A stretch of DNA of 64,000 nucleotides. It comes from Marmoricola endophyticus (GTDB lineage: Bacteria; Actinomycetota; Actinomycetes; Propionibacteriales; Nocardioidaceae). The stretch is from NCBI RefSeq assembly GCF_014644415.1, contig NZ_BMKQ01000001.1, positions 2,741,217 through 2,805,216 on the forward strand, given 5' to 3'. Numbering within the stretch: the first letter of the stretch is position 1; every line of letters begins with the position of its first letter. The notes beneath the pieces were generated by a model. It was not told where the DNA came from. It did no database searches and saw nothing but the letters and a program-made list of their open reading frames with translations. Made by a program: the position numbers and the translations under genes. Of this stretch, positions 18,092-28,610 are shown in pieces.

Positions 18092-18966
18092 CGCGTCCGC
18101 CCGCGGAGGCGGGAGCGCACGAGGTCACGTACGTCGCCGAGGGCGTTGCGCCGACGCTCGCGGCGCGCCTGGGCGAGCTCGGCAACCGACGGCTCGTGGC
18201 CGATCGCCATGGCGACGTACTCCGGGTTGACCCGGAGGCCGTCGGCGGCGACCCGGAGCTTCGCCCGGGGTGTGGGCGCCGCGCGTACCCGGGCGCGCAG
18301 CTCGTCGAGCCGGCTTCCGCCCTCGGAGTAGTAGCGCCACAGCGCGGCGGTGCGGTCGTCGGCGTGCCGGCCCAGCTCGCCGAGCGCGGCGGCGAGCGCC
18401 ACCTCGGCCCCGAGCCCGTCGGCACGCTCGCGCAGCGCGGAGCGGGCGCTCGCCGGCTGCTCCTCCCAGGCACGGCGCACGTCATGCTGCGCACGTGTCG
18501 ACCGGCCGTCACGTGCGGCGTGCAGCAGGAGCAGCAACCCCTGGTCGAGCAGGGACGGGACGGCGCACTCCACGTGCGCGATACGTGTCGTCGCGCGATC
18601 GGCCCACAGCGCGTCGAAGGCGTCGGCCGCCGGGACGGTGAGGCCGGGGAACGAGCGGTGCAGGTCGGCGTACCCCCAGTGCGGGTGGCGGTAGTTGGCC
18701 GCGTGCTCGAACGCCGAGCCTCGGGCGAAGCCGGTGACCAGCCGCCAGTGGTGCGCGACCAGGAGCGAGACGAGCCGGTCGACGTGCCCGGGACGGATCA
18801 GGACGTCGGCGTCGCTGCTCGAGCGCTCGCCCTCGCCCGTCAGCGCGGGATCCAGCGCCGGCCCCTTGACGTGCAGCAGGTCCAGCCGGTGCTCGGTCGC
18901 GAGGGAGCCCAGGGTCGCGTGCGCCATCCGCACCCGGGCCTGCAGGCCGACCTCCACGGCGTCCAT
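18088..18966 (-). CDS. Nucleotidyltransferase-fold protein (PF14907-like)
   Basis: A 292-residue protein. The N-terminal H-V-K-G-P-A-L-D and S-S-D-A-D-V-L-I strings (about 31-60) match the metal-binding D-x-D of the uncharacterised nucleotidyltransferase family seen beside PqqD and HprK-like genes. The rest is helical and arginine-rich at the C-terminus. The substrate is unknown; it might transfer a nucleotide or sugar nucleotide to a protein or glycan precursor. ATG 18966 stands 7 nt after TATCCT (18979-18974). Confidence 0.65.
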   Translation of the reverse strand: MDAVEVGLQARVRMAHATLGSLATEHRLDLLHVKGPALDPALTGEGERSSSDADVLIRPGHVDRLVSLLVAHHWRLVTGFARGSAFEHAANYRHPHWGYADLHRSFPGLTVPAADAFDALWADRATTRIAHVECAVPSLLDQGLLLLLHAARDGRSTRAQHDVRRAWEEQPASARSALRERADGLGAEVALAAALGELGRHADDRTAALWRYYSEGGSRLDELRARVRAAPTPRAKLRVAADGLRVNPEYVAMAIGHEPSVAELAQARRERRRNALGDVRDLVRSRLRGRTR

Positions 18967-18973
18967 GCGGCCG

Positions 18974-19031
18974 AGGATAGGTGTGGCAGGGGACTCGGCG
19001 GCCTGCCGTGCGGCTGCGTTCCCCGTACACT
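18974..19031. promoter_or_regulatory. Divergent promoters: nucleotidyltransferase and Wzz/BY-kinase
   Basis: On the minus strand TATCCT (18979-18974) lies 7 nt before ATG 18966. On the plus strand TACACT (19026-19031) lies about 55 nt before GTG 19086, giving that gene a real leader. Confidence 0.45.
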
Positions 19032-19085
19032 CGGCCGACGACAGGGACCAGTGCACTGGTTCGGACGACCCACCCGAGGGCACCC

Positions 19086-20654
19086 GTGACCGTCATCGAC
19101 TTCGTGCGGCTGAGCAGGGCCAACGCCACGCTCCTGCTCGTCTTCGTCTCGCTCGGGTTGCTGCTGGCGCTGGGCCACACGGTGCGGCAGCCGGTCGTCT
19201 ACACGGCCACCTCGAAGGGGTACGTCGTCGTCGACTCCGGCAGCTCGGTCGGCGACGTGTTCAGCGCGCAGAACCTCGCCCAGCAGAAGCTCTCGACGTA
19301 CGTCACCCTCGCCACCAACACGCAGGTGGCCGAGGACGTGATCGACCAGCTCAAGCTCGACACGACGCCCGGCGACATCGCCTCGCGCTACGTGGCGACC
19401 GCCAGCGAGGGCTCCCCCGAGCTGACCATCTCGGCCAACGCGTCCTCGCCCGACGAGGCCCGCGACCTGGCCAACGCGGCGGTCGGTGCGCTGTCGCGTG
19501 CGGCGGCGCGGCTCGAGTCCGCCGCACGGCCCCAGGGGGCGGCGACCCAGAGCCTGGTCAAGCTCCAGCCGATCGAGCAGGCGGTGTCGCCGGGTGCCCC
19601 GTCGTCGCCGAGCTACCCGCGCAACCTCGGCATCGGTGCGCTGCTCGGCCTGGCCGCCGGCTACGGCGTGGCGCTGATCCGCAAGCAGCTGGACCGGCGC
19701 CTGCGTACGGTCGACGACATGGAGGAGGCCGTCGGGACGGCCGTGCTCTCCATCCTCCCGGAGTCCGACGAGCTGGACCGGCGGGGCGCCAAGGGTCTGG
19801 TCGCCTCGCAGACCGGGCCGGCGGCGGAGGCCCTGCGCCAGCTGCGCACGAACCTGCGCTTCGTCGACGTCGACCACCCGCCCCGCAGCATCGTGATCAC
19901 CAGCGCGAGCGCCGGCGAGGGGAAGTCGGTGCTGACCGCGAACCTCGCCCGGGTGCTGGCGGCGGCCGGGCAGCGCACGGTCCTCGTCGACGGCGACCTG
20001 CGGCGGCCGATGGTGGCCTCGCTCTTCGACGCCGACCCGGCCGTCGGCCTGACCCAGGTCCTGGCCGGCGACGTCGCCCTCGACGACGTCGTCCAGTCGA
20101 CCACGCTGCCCAACCTGGCGGTGATGACCGCCGGCCGGATCCCGCCGAACCCCTCGGAGCTGCTGGGCTCCCAGCGGATGCAGCAGCTGATCGAGGACCT
20201 CGTGGCTCGCGGCAACATGGTGCTCCTCGACGCCCCGCCGCTGCTGCCGGTGACCGACGCGGGGCTGCTCAGCGCCACCGTGGACGGCACGATCCTCGTG
20301 CTGGCGGTCGGGCGCACGTACAAGGAGCAGGCGCGGCTCTCGGCCAAGGTCCTCGACCAGGTCGGCGGGCACCTCGTCGGGTCGGTGCTCAACCGGGCGC
20401 CGCTGCACGGGATCGGCTCGGTGCTCTACGGGTACGGCTACGGCTACTCGGCCTACTCCCGCGACTACTACAGCGCGTACGGCTACCGCGGCGGGTCCCG
20501 GTCGCCCGCCGGGCGCGGACCGCTCTCGTGGCTGGCGTGGCTGGCCGGCCGCCGTCGTCGGTCGGCCACGGCGCGAATCACCCCGATGTCACCGGAGCGC
20601 GACGGGGAGGAGCCCGGGCCGGAGCGCCGCGAACCCGCTCGGCGGCGGGGCTGA
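19086..20654 (+). CDS. Wzz-domain / bacterial tyrosine kinase fusion
   Basis: A 522-residue inner-membrane protein controlling polysaccharide chain length and export. Residues 1-210 hold the Wzz domain between two membrane helices (about 14-34 and 180-198). Residues 230-450 are the BY-kinase with Walker A A-S-A-G-E-G-K-S, Walker A' V-L-V-D-G-D-L-R-R-P and Walker B V-L-L-D-A-P-P. A C-terminal cluster with many tyrosines (about 465-490) is the expected autophosphorylation site. A GAGGG lies before GTG 19086. As a single chain it resembles proteobacterial Wzc more than the split CapA/CapB of firmicutes. Confidence 0.9.
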   Translation: MTVIDFVRLSRANATLLLVFVSLGLLLALGHTVRQPVVYTATSKGYVVVDSGSSVGDVFSAQNLAQQKLSTYVTLATNTQVAEDVIDQLKLDTTPGDIASRYVATASEGSPELTISANASSPDEARDLANAAVGALSRAAARLESAARPQGAATQSLVKLQPIEQAVSPGAPSSPSYPRNLGIGALLGLAAGYGVALIRKQLDRRLRTVDDMEEAVGTAVLSILPESDELDRRGAKGLVASQTGPAAEALRQLRTNLRFVDVDHPPRSIVITSASAGEGKSVLTANLARVLAAAGQRTVLVDGDLRRPMVASLFDADPAVGLTQVLAGDVALDDVVQSTTLPNLAVMTAGRIPPNPSELLGSQRMQQLIEDLVARGNMVLLDAPPLLPVTDAGLLSATVDGTILVLAVGRTYKEQARLSAKVLDQVGGHLVGSVLNRAPLHGIGSVLYGYGYGYSAYSRDYYSAYGYRGGSRSPAGRGPLSWLAWLAGRRRRSATARITPMSPERDGEEPGPERREPARRRG

Positions 20655-20661
20655 GCAGCGC

Positions 20662-21897
20662 TCAGCGCACGCCCTTCTCGGGGTTGAGGGTCCCTGCGTC
20701 GGCGCCGTACTTCTCGATGTAGGCGTCGAGCCGGTCGGCCCGGACGTCGCCGAACAGCTCCTTGGTGCGCGCGACGTCGGGGATGATCACGGCCCCGGCC
20801 GCGTTGGTGGCGAAGCGCTTCATCGGGGCAGTGACGAAGCTGAGGTCGTCCGCGCGCAACCCGCGCAGCGACCAGGCCAGCCGGCGGATGTCGCCGTTGG
20901 TCAGCCCGCTGTCCACCGTCAGGTTGCCGGTGATCGCCCGCAGCAGGTTGCGGAACCGGACGGGGTCGGTGAGCGTGCCGCGCGACGCGGACTGGCTGAG
21001 CGCGGCGCGCAGGAAGTTCTGCTGGCGCTGGATCCGGTCGTAGTCGCCGTTCTTCAGCCCGTAGCGGGTGCGGACGTAGCGCAGCGCCCGGTCGCCCTTC
21101 AGCGTGGTGTAGCCGGGCTTCCACTCCCCGCCGGCGCCCTGCTGGCTGGAGGTCGCCTCGGAGATGTAGACCTGCACGCCGCCCAGCGCCGTCGCGAGGT
21201 CACGGAACCCGGTCCAGTCGATGATCGCGGTGTGCTGCATCCGCAGTCCGGTGAACTGCTCGACGGTCTGCACGGCGAGGCTCGGGCCGCCGTAGGAGAA
21301 CGCGGCGTTGATCTTCTGCTCGCCGTGCCCGCTGACCGGGACGTAGGTGTCGCGGGGGATGGAGACGAGGTACGCGTGCTTCCGGTCCGCGGTCAGGTGC
21401 AGCACGATCAGCGTGTCGGAGCGGTGCGACCCGGGGGTCCAGGAGCCGTCGGCGAGCTCCTGGGCGATCGTGCCGGCGTCGCCGTTGTCCGCGCCCGCGA
21501 GCAGCAGGTTCATCGACCCGTCGGTGGGGGCGGCCGGCCGGTTGGTGGCGTCGATCTCGACCCGCGGGATCGACCCCAGCTGGGTGTTGAGCCACCACGC
21601 CGCGCCGACGACCGCGACGAGGATGATCCCGACGAGGGCGAGGAACGCGGTGAGCGCCTTGTGGCGCCTCATCCAGCTCCGCGCGGGTGTCCGGCGCGAG
21701 CGGGAGCGGCGCGAGCGGGAGCGGCCCGAGCGGGATCGGCCCGAGCGGGATCGGCCCGAGCGGTGCGAGGACGATCGGCGGGAGATCGGTCCTCCCTCCG
21801 CCCAGGGGTCGACCTCGCGCCCGGGACCCGGCGCGTCGTCGGCGCCGGAGGGCGACAGGTCGGGCTCCGCGGAGGACGGGCGGCCGGTGCCGGGCAT
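20662..21897 (-). CDS. LytR-CpsA-Psr (LCP) glycopolymer transferase
   Basis: A 411-residue membrane-anchored enzyme that joins polyprenyl-linked glycans to peptidoglycan. A cytoplasmic head of about 75 residues with an R-S-G-R-S/R-S-R-R repeat tract (about 45-68) is followed by one helix (82-105). The extracellular LCP domain has R-S-D-T-L-I-V, the S-I-P-R-D-T-Y-V phosphate-binding motif, K-I-N-A-A-F and the R-x-R-Y-G-L-x-x-x-D-Y-D-R-I-x-R-Q-Q-N-F-L motif. GAGGAGG precedes the ATG. It converges with the Wzz/BY-kinase gene 7 bp away and fits the final attachment step of this locus. Confidence 0.92.
   Translation of the reverse strand: MPGTGRPSSAEPDLSPSGADDAPGPGREVDPWAEGGPISRRSSSHRSGRSRSGRSRSGRSRSRRSRSRRTPARSWMRRHKALTAFLALVGIILVAVVGAAWWLNTQLGSIPRVEIDATNRPAAPTDGSMNLLLAGADNGDAGTIAQELADGSWTPGSHRSDTLIVLHLTADRKHAYLVSIPRDTYVPVSGHGEQKINAAFSYGGPSLAVQTVEQFTGLRMQHTAIIDWTGFRDLATALGGVQVYISEATSSQQGAGGEWKPGYTTLKGDRALRYVRTRYGLKNGDYDRIQRQQNFLRAALSQSASRGTLTDPVRFRNLLRAITGNLTVDSGLTNGDIRRLAWSLRGLRADDLSFVTAPMKRFATNAAGAVIIPDVARTKELFGDVRADRLDAYIEKYGADAGTLNPEKGVR
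21705..21770. repeat. 15-bp repeats coding for R-S-G-R-S units
   Basis: Within the LCP gene, CGAGCGGGATCGGCC-type 15-mers repeat in tandem about four times, encoding the Arg/Ser-rich cytoplasmic tract. Slippage here would change the tract in 5-residue steps without breaking the frame. Confidence 0.7.
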
Positions 21898-21971
21898 CGC
21901 GTCCTCCTCACGGCGGCAGGCACGGCAGAGCGTACGTGAGGACCCGTGCGGGGGCTGTCAGGATGGGGGCC

Positions 21972-22925
21972 GTGCGCTCGCCCCGGTCCGTCCTGCTGGT
22001 GGCGGGGCTCGTGGCCCTCGACCTGCTGATCGTCGTGGTCGCCTTCGCCCTCAGCCACCGCGACGGCGCCCCGGCGGACGCCGGCGGCTCCGCGGCCCCG
22101 TCCGTTGCGTCGGCGCAGGACGACGTGGCGCCGATCCAGGGGCCGCTCGTCCTGGCCGCGTCGGACGAGGGCGCGATCGTCCGGGCGACACGCGGGTCGT
22201 GCGACGAGCGGGCGCCGGTCGCCGCCCGGGTCTGGACCTCCACGGGCGCCGGCGGCGAGCTCACCGAGCGGAAGGTCGCAGGGCTGCAGGAGAGCCTGGG
22301 TGTCACCTATCGCGGGCGGTCCGTCTCGATCGTCGGAGCGACGACGAGCTGCGAGGTGGTCGGCTTCGAGTCCTCGGACGGCGGGCGGACCTGGCAGCGC
22401 GGCGCGGTGCCTCGTGACGCCTGGTGGCTCGACACCGACACCTCGAGCGGTTTCGTCCACGGGCCGGTCCCCAACGGTGAGGTCAACGTGGTCTGCATCC
22501 CGACGTCGCTGAGCACGCTCGGGGCGGGGCAGAGCGCACGTGTCGTGTGCCAGGGCCAGAACGTCGTCACGGTCGACCGAGGGCTGGGGCAGAGCACCGG
22601 CTCCGCCCCGGTGCAGTCACCGTCGGCCGCGACCGCGGTCTCCGGTGATCGCCTGCTGGTGCTCGCGGAGCAGCCGGACTGCTCCGCGGCGCTGGTTCGG
22701 GTGAGCAAGGGTGACGCCGCGAGCGGCGGGGACGGCGACGCGGACAGTGTGGGGTCCCGAGTCGCCTGCCTGTCCCGGTCGGCCGCCGGCCTCGGCCTGG
22801 CGAGCGGGGGAGGACGGGTCTTCGCGCAGGTCGGCTACCGGCTGCTGGTGAGCACCGACGGTGGCGAGCGGTTCACGGCGTACGACGGCGACCCGGTGAC
22901 GGCCGCCGCCGACGCCGATCAGTAG
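21972..22925 (+). CDS. Membrane-anchored BNR/Asp-box repeat protein
   Basis: A 317-residue protein with one N-terminal helix (about 6-28), a small Ala/Ser linker and a beta-rich extracellular part. Two Asp-box-like turns are visible (S-S-D-G-G-R-T-W and S-T-D-G-G-E-R-F), as in sialidase-type propellers and photosystem-assembly-like proteins. There are no sialidase catalytic residues that I can place, so an enzymatic role is not claimed. GTG 21972 follows CAGGAT by 7 nt; ATG 21963 is an alternative start. The stop overlaps the convergent transferase gene by 7 nt. Confidence 0.6.
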   Translation: MRSPRSVLLVAGLVALDLLIVVVAFALSHRDGAPADAGGSAAPSVASAQDDVAPIQGPLVLAASDEGAIVRATRGSCDERAPVAARVWTSTGAGGELTERKVAGLQESLGVTYRGRSVSIVGATTSCEVVGFESSDGGRTWQRGAVPRDAWWLDTDTSSGFVHGPVPNGEVNVVCIPTSLSTLGAGQSARVVCQGQNVVTVDRGLGQSTGSAPVQSPSAATAVSGDRLLVLAEQPDCSAALVRVSKGDAASGGDGDADSVGSRVACLSRSAAGLGLASGGGRVFAQVGYRLLVSTDGGERFTAYDGDPVTAAADADQ

Positions 22926-24427
22926 GCCCCGGCGGAGGCGAGCACGGCGCGCAGCGTCCGCAGGAGGATCACTGCGTCCTGCACCATCGACCAGTTGTCG
23001 ACGTAGTACAGGTCGAGCCGGACGGTGTCCTGCCAGGACAGGTCCGAGCGGCCCGACACCTGCCACAGCCCGGTCATGCCCGGACGGACACGCATCCGCC
23101 TGGCGACGTCCTCGTCCCAGTGCCCCCGCTCGGTGGGCAGCGCCGGCCGGGGCCCGACGAGGCTCATCTCGCCTCGCAGCACGTTGACCAGCTGGGGAAG
23201 CTCGTCGACCGAGAAGCGGCGCATCCAGCGGCCGGGGGGCGTGACCCGGGGGTCCTGCGCCATCTTGAACATCGGCCCGTCGTGACGCTCCTCCGGGGCC
23301 AGACCGGCCTGCTGCTGCTCGGCGTCGACCACCATGCTGCGGAACTTCAGCATCGTGAACGTGGCGCCGTCGCGGCCGACCCGTCGCTGCCGGAACAGCA
23401 CCGGACCGCCGTCGTGACGTCGTACGGCGATCGCGCCGGCGAGCATCACCGGGGAGAACGCGACCAGCAGCGCGGCTCCCGCGATCAGGTCGAAGGACCG
23501 CTTGGCCCAGCGCAGTGCGTTGCGCCCCGTCGGCCGCTCCAGGTGCACCAGCGGCAGGCCGGCGACGGGGCGTACGGCGACCCGCTCCGCGGCCATGTCG
23601 GTGATGCTCGGCGCGACGATCACCTGGACCCGGTGCTCCTCCAGCGCCCACTGAGCCCGGCGCAGCGCCTCGGAGGTGGGGTAGGCCCCGCGGGCGACGA
23701 TGATCGCGTCGACCGCGCCCTCCTCGGCGAGGCTGGCAGCGTGGTCGGCGGTGCCGACGTACGCCACACCGCCGGGCGTCTCCGGGCCGCTCTTCGTCGA
23801 GGGGGCACCCGGTGCCGGGCCGGGGGAGAGGGCGCCGACGATGGCGTAGCCGAGCCAGGTCTCACGACGCAGCACGGTGGCGATCTCGTCGACGTGGGCG
23901 GCGTCGCCGGCGAGCAGCACGCGCAGCGGGAACCGGCCGCGCACCCGGGCGCGGTGGAAGGCCCGGCGCAGCAGCAGCCGGGCGAGCACCAGCAGCGGGA
24001 TGCCGAGGAGGAAGCTGAGGACGAAGAACCCGCGGGAGAGCGGGATCTTGCCGAGGTAGCAGACGATCCCGACGACCCCGGCGGCCACGACGGAGGCGGT
24101 CATCACCGAGCGGTACATCTCGACGCCGGTGTTGAGCCGGTGGACGTCGTAGGTGCCGAAGAGGGCGAGCAGGACCAGCCAGGCCACCGCCATCGGCCCG
24201 CCGATCTGGGAGACCAGCTGGTTGACGGCCCCTGCGTCACGGTCGAAGGGGAGGGCGACCCGGAGGGCGGACGCCGCGACGATCACACCGACGATCACGA
24301 CTGCGTCGAGGGTCACCGCGAGCAGGGGCAGCGTGGGCCGGCGTCGACGGGCACCGGTGCGCAGGAGGGACCGCGACCGGTCCTCGACGGCGCGGTCGAC
24401 GGTGCGCTGAGTGGTGAGTGTGGTCAT
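22919..24427 (-). CDS. Initiating polyprenyl-phosphate sugar-1-phosphate transferase
   Basis: A 502-residue enzyme of the WbaP/ExoY-type family that places the first sugar phosphate on undecaprenyl phosphate. Four N-terminal helices (about 35-150) and a nucleotide-binding-like middle are followed by a helix (K-R-S-F-D-L near 310) and the catalytic domain: F-R-Q-R-R-V-G-R, K-F-R-S-M, D-E-L-P-Q-L-x-N-V-L-x-G-x-M-S-L-V-G-P-R-P and R-P-G-M-T-G-L-W-Q-V-S-G-R. ATG 24427 has no RBS; a TACCGT box lies about 33 nt upstream. It probably starts the repeat unit made by this locus. Confidence 0.92.
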   Translation of the reverse strand: MTTLTTQRTVDRAVEDRSRSLLRTGARRRRPTLPLLAVTLDAVVIVGVIVAASALRVALPFDRDAGAVNQLVSQIGGPMAVAWLVLLALFGTYDVHRLNTGVEMYRSVMTASVVAAGVVGIVCYLGKIPLSRGFFVLSFLLGIPLLVLARLLLRRAFHRARVRGRFPLRVLLAGDAAHVDEIATVLRRETWLGYAIVGALSPGPAPGAPSTKSGPETPGGVAYVGTADHAASLAEEGAVDAIIVARGAYPTSEALRRAQWALEEHRVQVIVAPSITDMAAERVAVRPVAGLPLVHLERPTGRNALRWAKRSFDLIAGAALLVAFSPVMLAGAIAVRRHDGGPVLFRQRRVGRDGATFTMLKFRSMVVDAEQQQAGLAPEERHDGPMFKMAQDPRVTPPGRWMRRFSVDELPQLVNVLRGEMSLVGPRPALPTERGHWDEDVARRMRVRPGMTGLWQVSGRSDLSWQDTVRLDLYYVDNWSMVQDAVILLRTLRAVLASAGAY

Positions 24428-24509
24428 GGTGTGAGATGCCGCAAATCGGGCTTGTCGACACGGTAGCCGACCCGGTGGCCCGGTGGGCCCGTTCCCTGCG
24501 GACCGGGGA

Positions 24510-25616
24510 TCAGGAGCCGAGCACCCGGTCCACCTCGTCGTGCAGGCGTCGGGCGAACGCCGCCTCGGAGAAGTCGTCGGCGTGCCGGCGTACCGCGTCG
24601 TGGTCCCATCGGGTCGCGGTGGCCTCGGCCAGGGCCGCGGCGAGGGGTCCCGCCTCGGGCCGGTCGAAGTGGACGCCGGTGACGCCGGGCACGACGGTGT
24701 CGAGGTAGCCCCCCGCGCCGAGGGCCACGGTCGGGACGCCGAAGGCGGCCGCCTCGAGCGGGGTGAGGCCGTAGTCCTCGAGACCGGCTGCCACCAGCAG
24801 CCGCGCGTGGGCGTACGTCCAGCGCAGCTGGGCGTCGTCGAGGCCGTGCAGCAGCGCCACATGTCCGGGCAGGTCGCGCAGCAGCCGCTCCCGCTCGGGG
24901 CCGTCGCCGACGACGACGAGCCGGCGCCCGGTGCGTCGCGCCGCCTCCACGGCGACGTCCACGTTCTTGTACGGCAGCAGCCGCGAGACGACCAGGTCGT
25001 AGCCCTCCTCCGCCCACGCGGCGATCGCGGGGACGGGCTCCTGGGGAGCGGTGGGGTCGAAGGAGTGTGGCGCCGGCGCGAGGGTCGCGTCGATGCCGTA
25101 CGCCCGGGCGATCCGTTCGCGCACGACGCGCGAGTTGCAGAGGTAGGCGTCTGCGCGCGCGGCCGCGCGCCGGTCCCAGCGACGCAGGGGGCGTCGCAGG
25201 GCCAGCAGGGCCAGTCCCTTCGGGGATCGGGTCAGCGGCCCGCCGACGTACGCCTCGGGCTGGTAGAGCCACCGCGCGGGGGCGTGGCAGTAGACCAGCC
25301 GGCGGCCGCGGACGTCGAAGCCGTGGGCCCAGCCGCTGCTGGAGCTCAGCACGACGTCGGCCTCGACCCGGGTGCGGGAGGCGACCGGCGCGAGGACCGG
25401 CAGCGCGCGGCGCGGGTCGCGCCGCAGCGGCCGCACGCGGTTGAGGGGTGAGGCGACGACGTCGAGGTCGGCGAACTCGGGGTAGGTGCCCTCGGGGTCG
25501 TAGAAGGTCGTGTGGATGCGGGCGCCGGGGAACGCGCGCGCCATGGCGAGCACCACGCGCTCGGCTCCGCCGCGCTGGGTGAGGTAGTCGTGCGCGATGG
25601 CCACCCGCGGAGTCAT
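24510..25616 (-). CDS. Glycosyltransferase family 4
   Basis: A 368-residue GT-B enzyme. The N-terminal I-A-H-D-Y-L-T-Q-R-G-G-A-E-R opening and the C-terminal E-D-Y-G-L-T-P-L-E-A-A-A-F-G-V-P donor-binding motif (E-x7-E) are typical of the WbaZ-like mannosyl/rhamnosyl group. Its ATG overlaps the upstream dehydratase-like gene by 4 nt, and the initiating transferase follows 82 bp later. Given the GDP-sugar genes just upstream, a GDP-linked donor is likely but not proven. Confidence 0.85.
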   Translation of the reverse strand: MTPRVAIAHDYLTQRGGAERVVLAMARAFPGARIHTTFYDPEGTYPEFADLDVVASPLNRVRPLRRDPRRALPVLAPVASRTRVEADVVLSSSSGWAHGFDVRGRRLVYCHAPARWLYQPEAYVGGPLTRSPKGLALLALRRPLRRWDRRAAARADAYLCNSRVVRERIARAYGIDATLAPAPHSFDPTAPQEPVPAIAAWAEEGYDLVVSRLLPYKNVDVAVEAARRTGRRLVVVGDGPERERLLRDLPGHVALLHGLDDAQLRWTYAHARLLVAAGLEDYGLTPLEAAAFGVPTVALGAGGYLDTVVPGVTGVHFDRPEAGPLAAALAEATATRWDHDAVRRHADDFSEAAFARRLHDEVDRVLGS

Positions 25617-26584
25617 CGGGTCGGCGGGTCGTCCAGGTCGGCGTCGACCATGCGGCCGACCAGCTCGGCGAAGTCGACGGTGGGGGTCCAGCCGAGCACC
25701 TCGGCGGCCCTGGAGGCGTCGCCGCGCTGCTCGGTCGGGTCGGCGGGGCGTACGAGCGACTCATCGACGCCGACGACCCGGTCCCAGTCCTCGATGCCGA
25801 CCCGGGCGAAGGCCGCGGCGACGAAGTCCCGGACGGTGTGCGCCCGGCCCGTGGCGACGACGAAGTCCATCGGCTCGACGTGCCGGGCGGCGCGGACCAT
25901 GGCGTCGACGTAGTCGGGGGCCCACCCCCAGTCCCGACGGGCGTCGAGGTTGCCCAGCTCGAGCCGGGCCAGCCGACCCTGGGCGATCATCGCCGCGCCC
26001 TGGGTGATCTTGCGGGTGACGAAGCGGGCGGGGCGGCGCGGGGACTCGTGGTTGTAGAGCACGCAGCTGACCGCGTGCAGGCCGCGCTGGCGGAAGACGT
26101 TCGCCCCGAGGTGGGCGGTGGCCTTGGCGACGCCGTACGGGTTCACCGGGCGGACGGGCGTCTGCTCGTCCTGGGGGGAGCTGTCGGCCTCGCCGAAGAT
26201 CTCCGCGCTGGAGGCCTGGACGAAACGCACCTCGCGGCCCGACCGCTCCTGCAGGCGCAGGCAGGCGTCCATGAGGTCCAGCGGAGCGAGCCCGGAGACG
26301 CGGGCTGTGGCACCGGGCTGGTCCCACGACTGGCCCACCGAGCTGATCCCGCCGAGGTTGAAGACGACGTCGGGCTCGACCTCCTCGAGGAGCCGGCCCA
26401 TCGCCTCGGCGTCGGTGAGGTCGCCGGGGTGGGTGACGACGCCGTCCACGTGGGTGTCGTCGGGGCTGGCCCGGTGCACGAGCCCGTGCACGGCGACGCC
26501 GTCGGCCAGGAGCCGCTCGGCGAGGTAGCTGCCGTCCTGCCCGGTCACGCCGGTGACCAGGGCGGTGGCGGAGTCGGGGGTCAT
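25613..26584 (-). CDS. Gmd-like SDR: GDP-sugar dehydratase or 4-reductase
   Basis: A 323-residue NAD(P)-dependent enzyme similar to GDP-mannose 4,6-dehydratase: T-G-V-T-G-Q-D-G-S-Y-L-A-E (11-23), S-S-A-E-I-F-G-E, Y-G-V-A-K, N-H-E-S-P-R-R and V-T-R-K. It lies directly after a second, more canonical gmd. In pathways to GDP-D-rhamnose the dehydratase is followed by a related reductase (Rmd), so this copy may be that reductase; a duplicate dehydratase is the alternative. It overlaps the next GT gene by 4 nt and follows gmd by 15 bp. Confidence 0.75.
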   Translation of the reverse strand: MTPDSATALVTGVTGQDGSYLAERLLADGVAVHGLVHRASPDDTHVDGVVTHPGDLTDAEAMGRLLEEVEPDVVFNLGGISSVGQSWDQPGATARVSGLAPLDLMDACLRLQERSGREVRFVQASSAEIFGEADSSPQDEQTPVRPVNPYGVAKATAHLGANVFRQRGLHAVSCVLYNHESPRRPARFVTRKITQGAAMIAQGRLARLELGNLDARRDWGWAPDYVDAMVRAARHVEPMDFVVATGRAHTVRDFVAAAFARVGIEDWDRVVGVDESLVRPADPTEQRGDASRAAEVLGWTPTVDFAELVGRMVDADLDDPPTR

Positions 26585-26599
26585 CGAGTCGCCGGCCGC

Positions 26600-27586
<987 letters not shown>

Positions 27587-27647
27587 GGGGATCCTCCTGG
27601 CTCGGCGGGCTCGGCGCGCGGCTCGCGCGGCCTCATCGTAGTGGTTC

Positions 27648-28604
27648 TCAGAACGCCCCACCGATCCGTTCGGGATGGCGTCGACCGGCCACGCCCGCCG
27701 ACTCCACGAGCAGGGCGACCAGCTTCTGCGCCACCCACGGCGGGAGGTGCTGCGTGCGACGGTCGAGCACCGAGCCGACCCTGCTCACCGACCGCTCGGT
27801 CACCCCGCCCGCCACCAGGTCGACCAGCCGGGACCAGGCCGTTCGTCCCTGTCGCTGCCGTGCGGCCTCGGCGGTGAGCGGTGCGTCGAGGACTCCCTCG
27901 CCGTGGATGGCCTCGAAGGTCAGCCGGGCCGCACCGGAGTGCAGCGCCCGGCGGGCGCGCTCCTCCACGCTGGTGACCGGACCGTGGTGCAGGGTGGTGA
28001 AGCCGTCCGGGACGAGGATCGGCACGCCGAGGGCGTGCAGCCGGTAGCCCCAGTCGACGTCCTCCATGCCGTAGCCGCGGTAGCGCTCGTCGTACCCACC
28101 CACCCGGTCGTAGGTCTCGCGGCGCGCGGAGACGCAGCCGCACCACCAGCGCCAGGTCTGGTCGGGCGTGGTGGCCAGGGCCGTACGACGGATCCGCGCG
28201 TCGGCGGGCACCCCGTACGCGCGGGAGTACGCCGTGGGCCGGGCGTACGCCTCCAGGCACATGGTGACGATCCCGACCTCCCGGTCGGCGTGCAGCGCGC
28301 GGTGGCGGGCGACGAAGTCGGGCTCCAGCTCGAGGTCGTCGTCGCAGCGGACGAGGATCTCCCCGCGGGCGTCGGCGAAGCCGGCGTTGAGCGCGGCCGA
28401 GCGTCCGCGGTTCTCGGGGAAGACGATGCTGCGGACCGGCACGTCCGTGCGGCGGGCCACGACGGCCTCGGAGCCGTCGACGTCGCCGTCGAGGACCACG
28501 ACCACCTCGAGGTCGTCGTCGGTCTGCGCCGCGACGCTGTCCAGCAGGGTGTCCAGCCGCTCGGCGCCGCCGCGGGAGGGGACGACGATCGAGGTTGCGG
28601 GCAC
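27648..28604 (-). CDS. Glycosyltransferase family 2
   Basis: A 318-residue GT-A enzyme: S-I-V-V-P-S-R-G-G opening, [15 protein letters not shown] as the metal-binding D-D-D, and the acceptor-side [12 protein letters not shown] motif of the GT2/GT7 C-terminal type. The last 70 residues are helical and basic and may contact the membrane. GTG 28604 stands 6 nt after TAGCAT. The acceptor is unknown. Confidence 0.85.
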   Translation of the reverse strand: MPATSIVVPSRGGAERLDTLLDSVAAQTDDDLEVVVVLDGDVDGSEAVVARRTDVPVRSIVFPENRGRSAALNAGFADARGEILVRCDDDLELEPDFVARHRALHADREVGIVTMCLEAYARPTAYSRAYGVPADARIRRTALATTPDQTWRWWCGCVSARRETYDRVGGYDERYRGYGMEDVDWGYRLHALGVPILVPDGFTTLHHGPVTSVEERARRALHSGAARLTFEAIHGEGVLDAPLTAEAARQRQGRTAWSRLVDLVAGGVTERSVSRVGSVLDRRTQHLPPWVAQKLVALLVESAGVAGRRHPERIGGAF

Positions 28605-28610
28605 GCGCGG

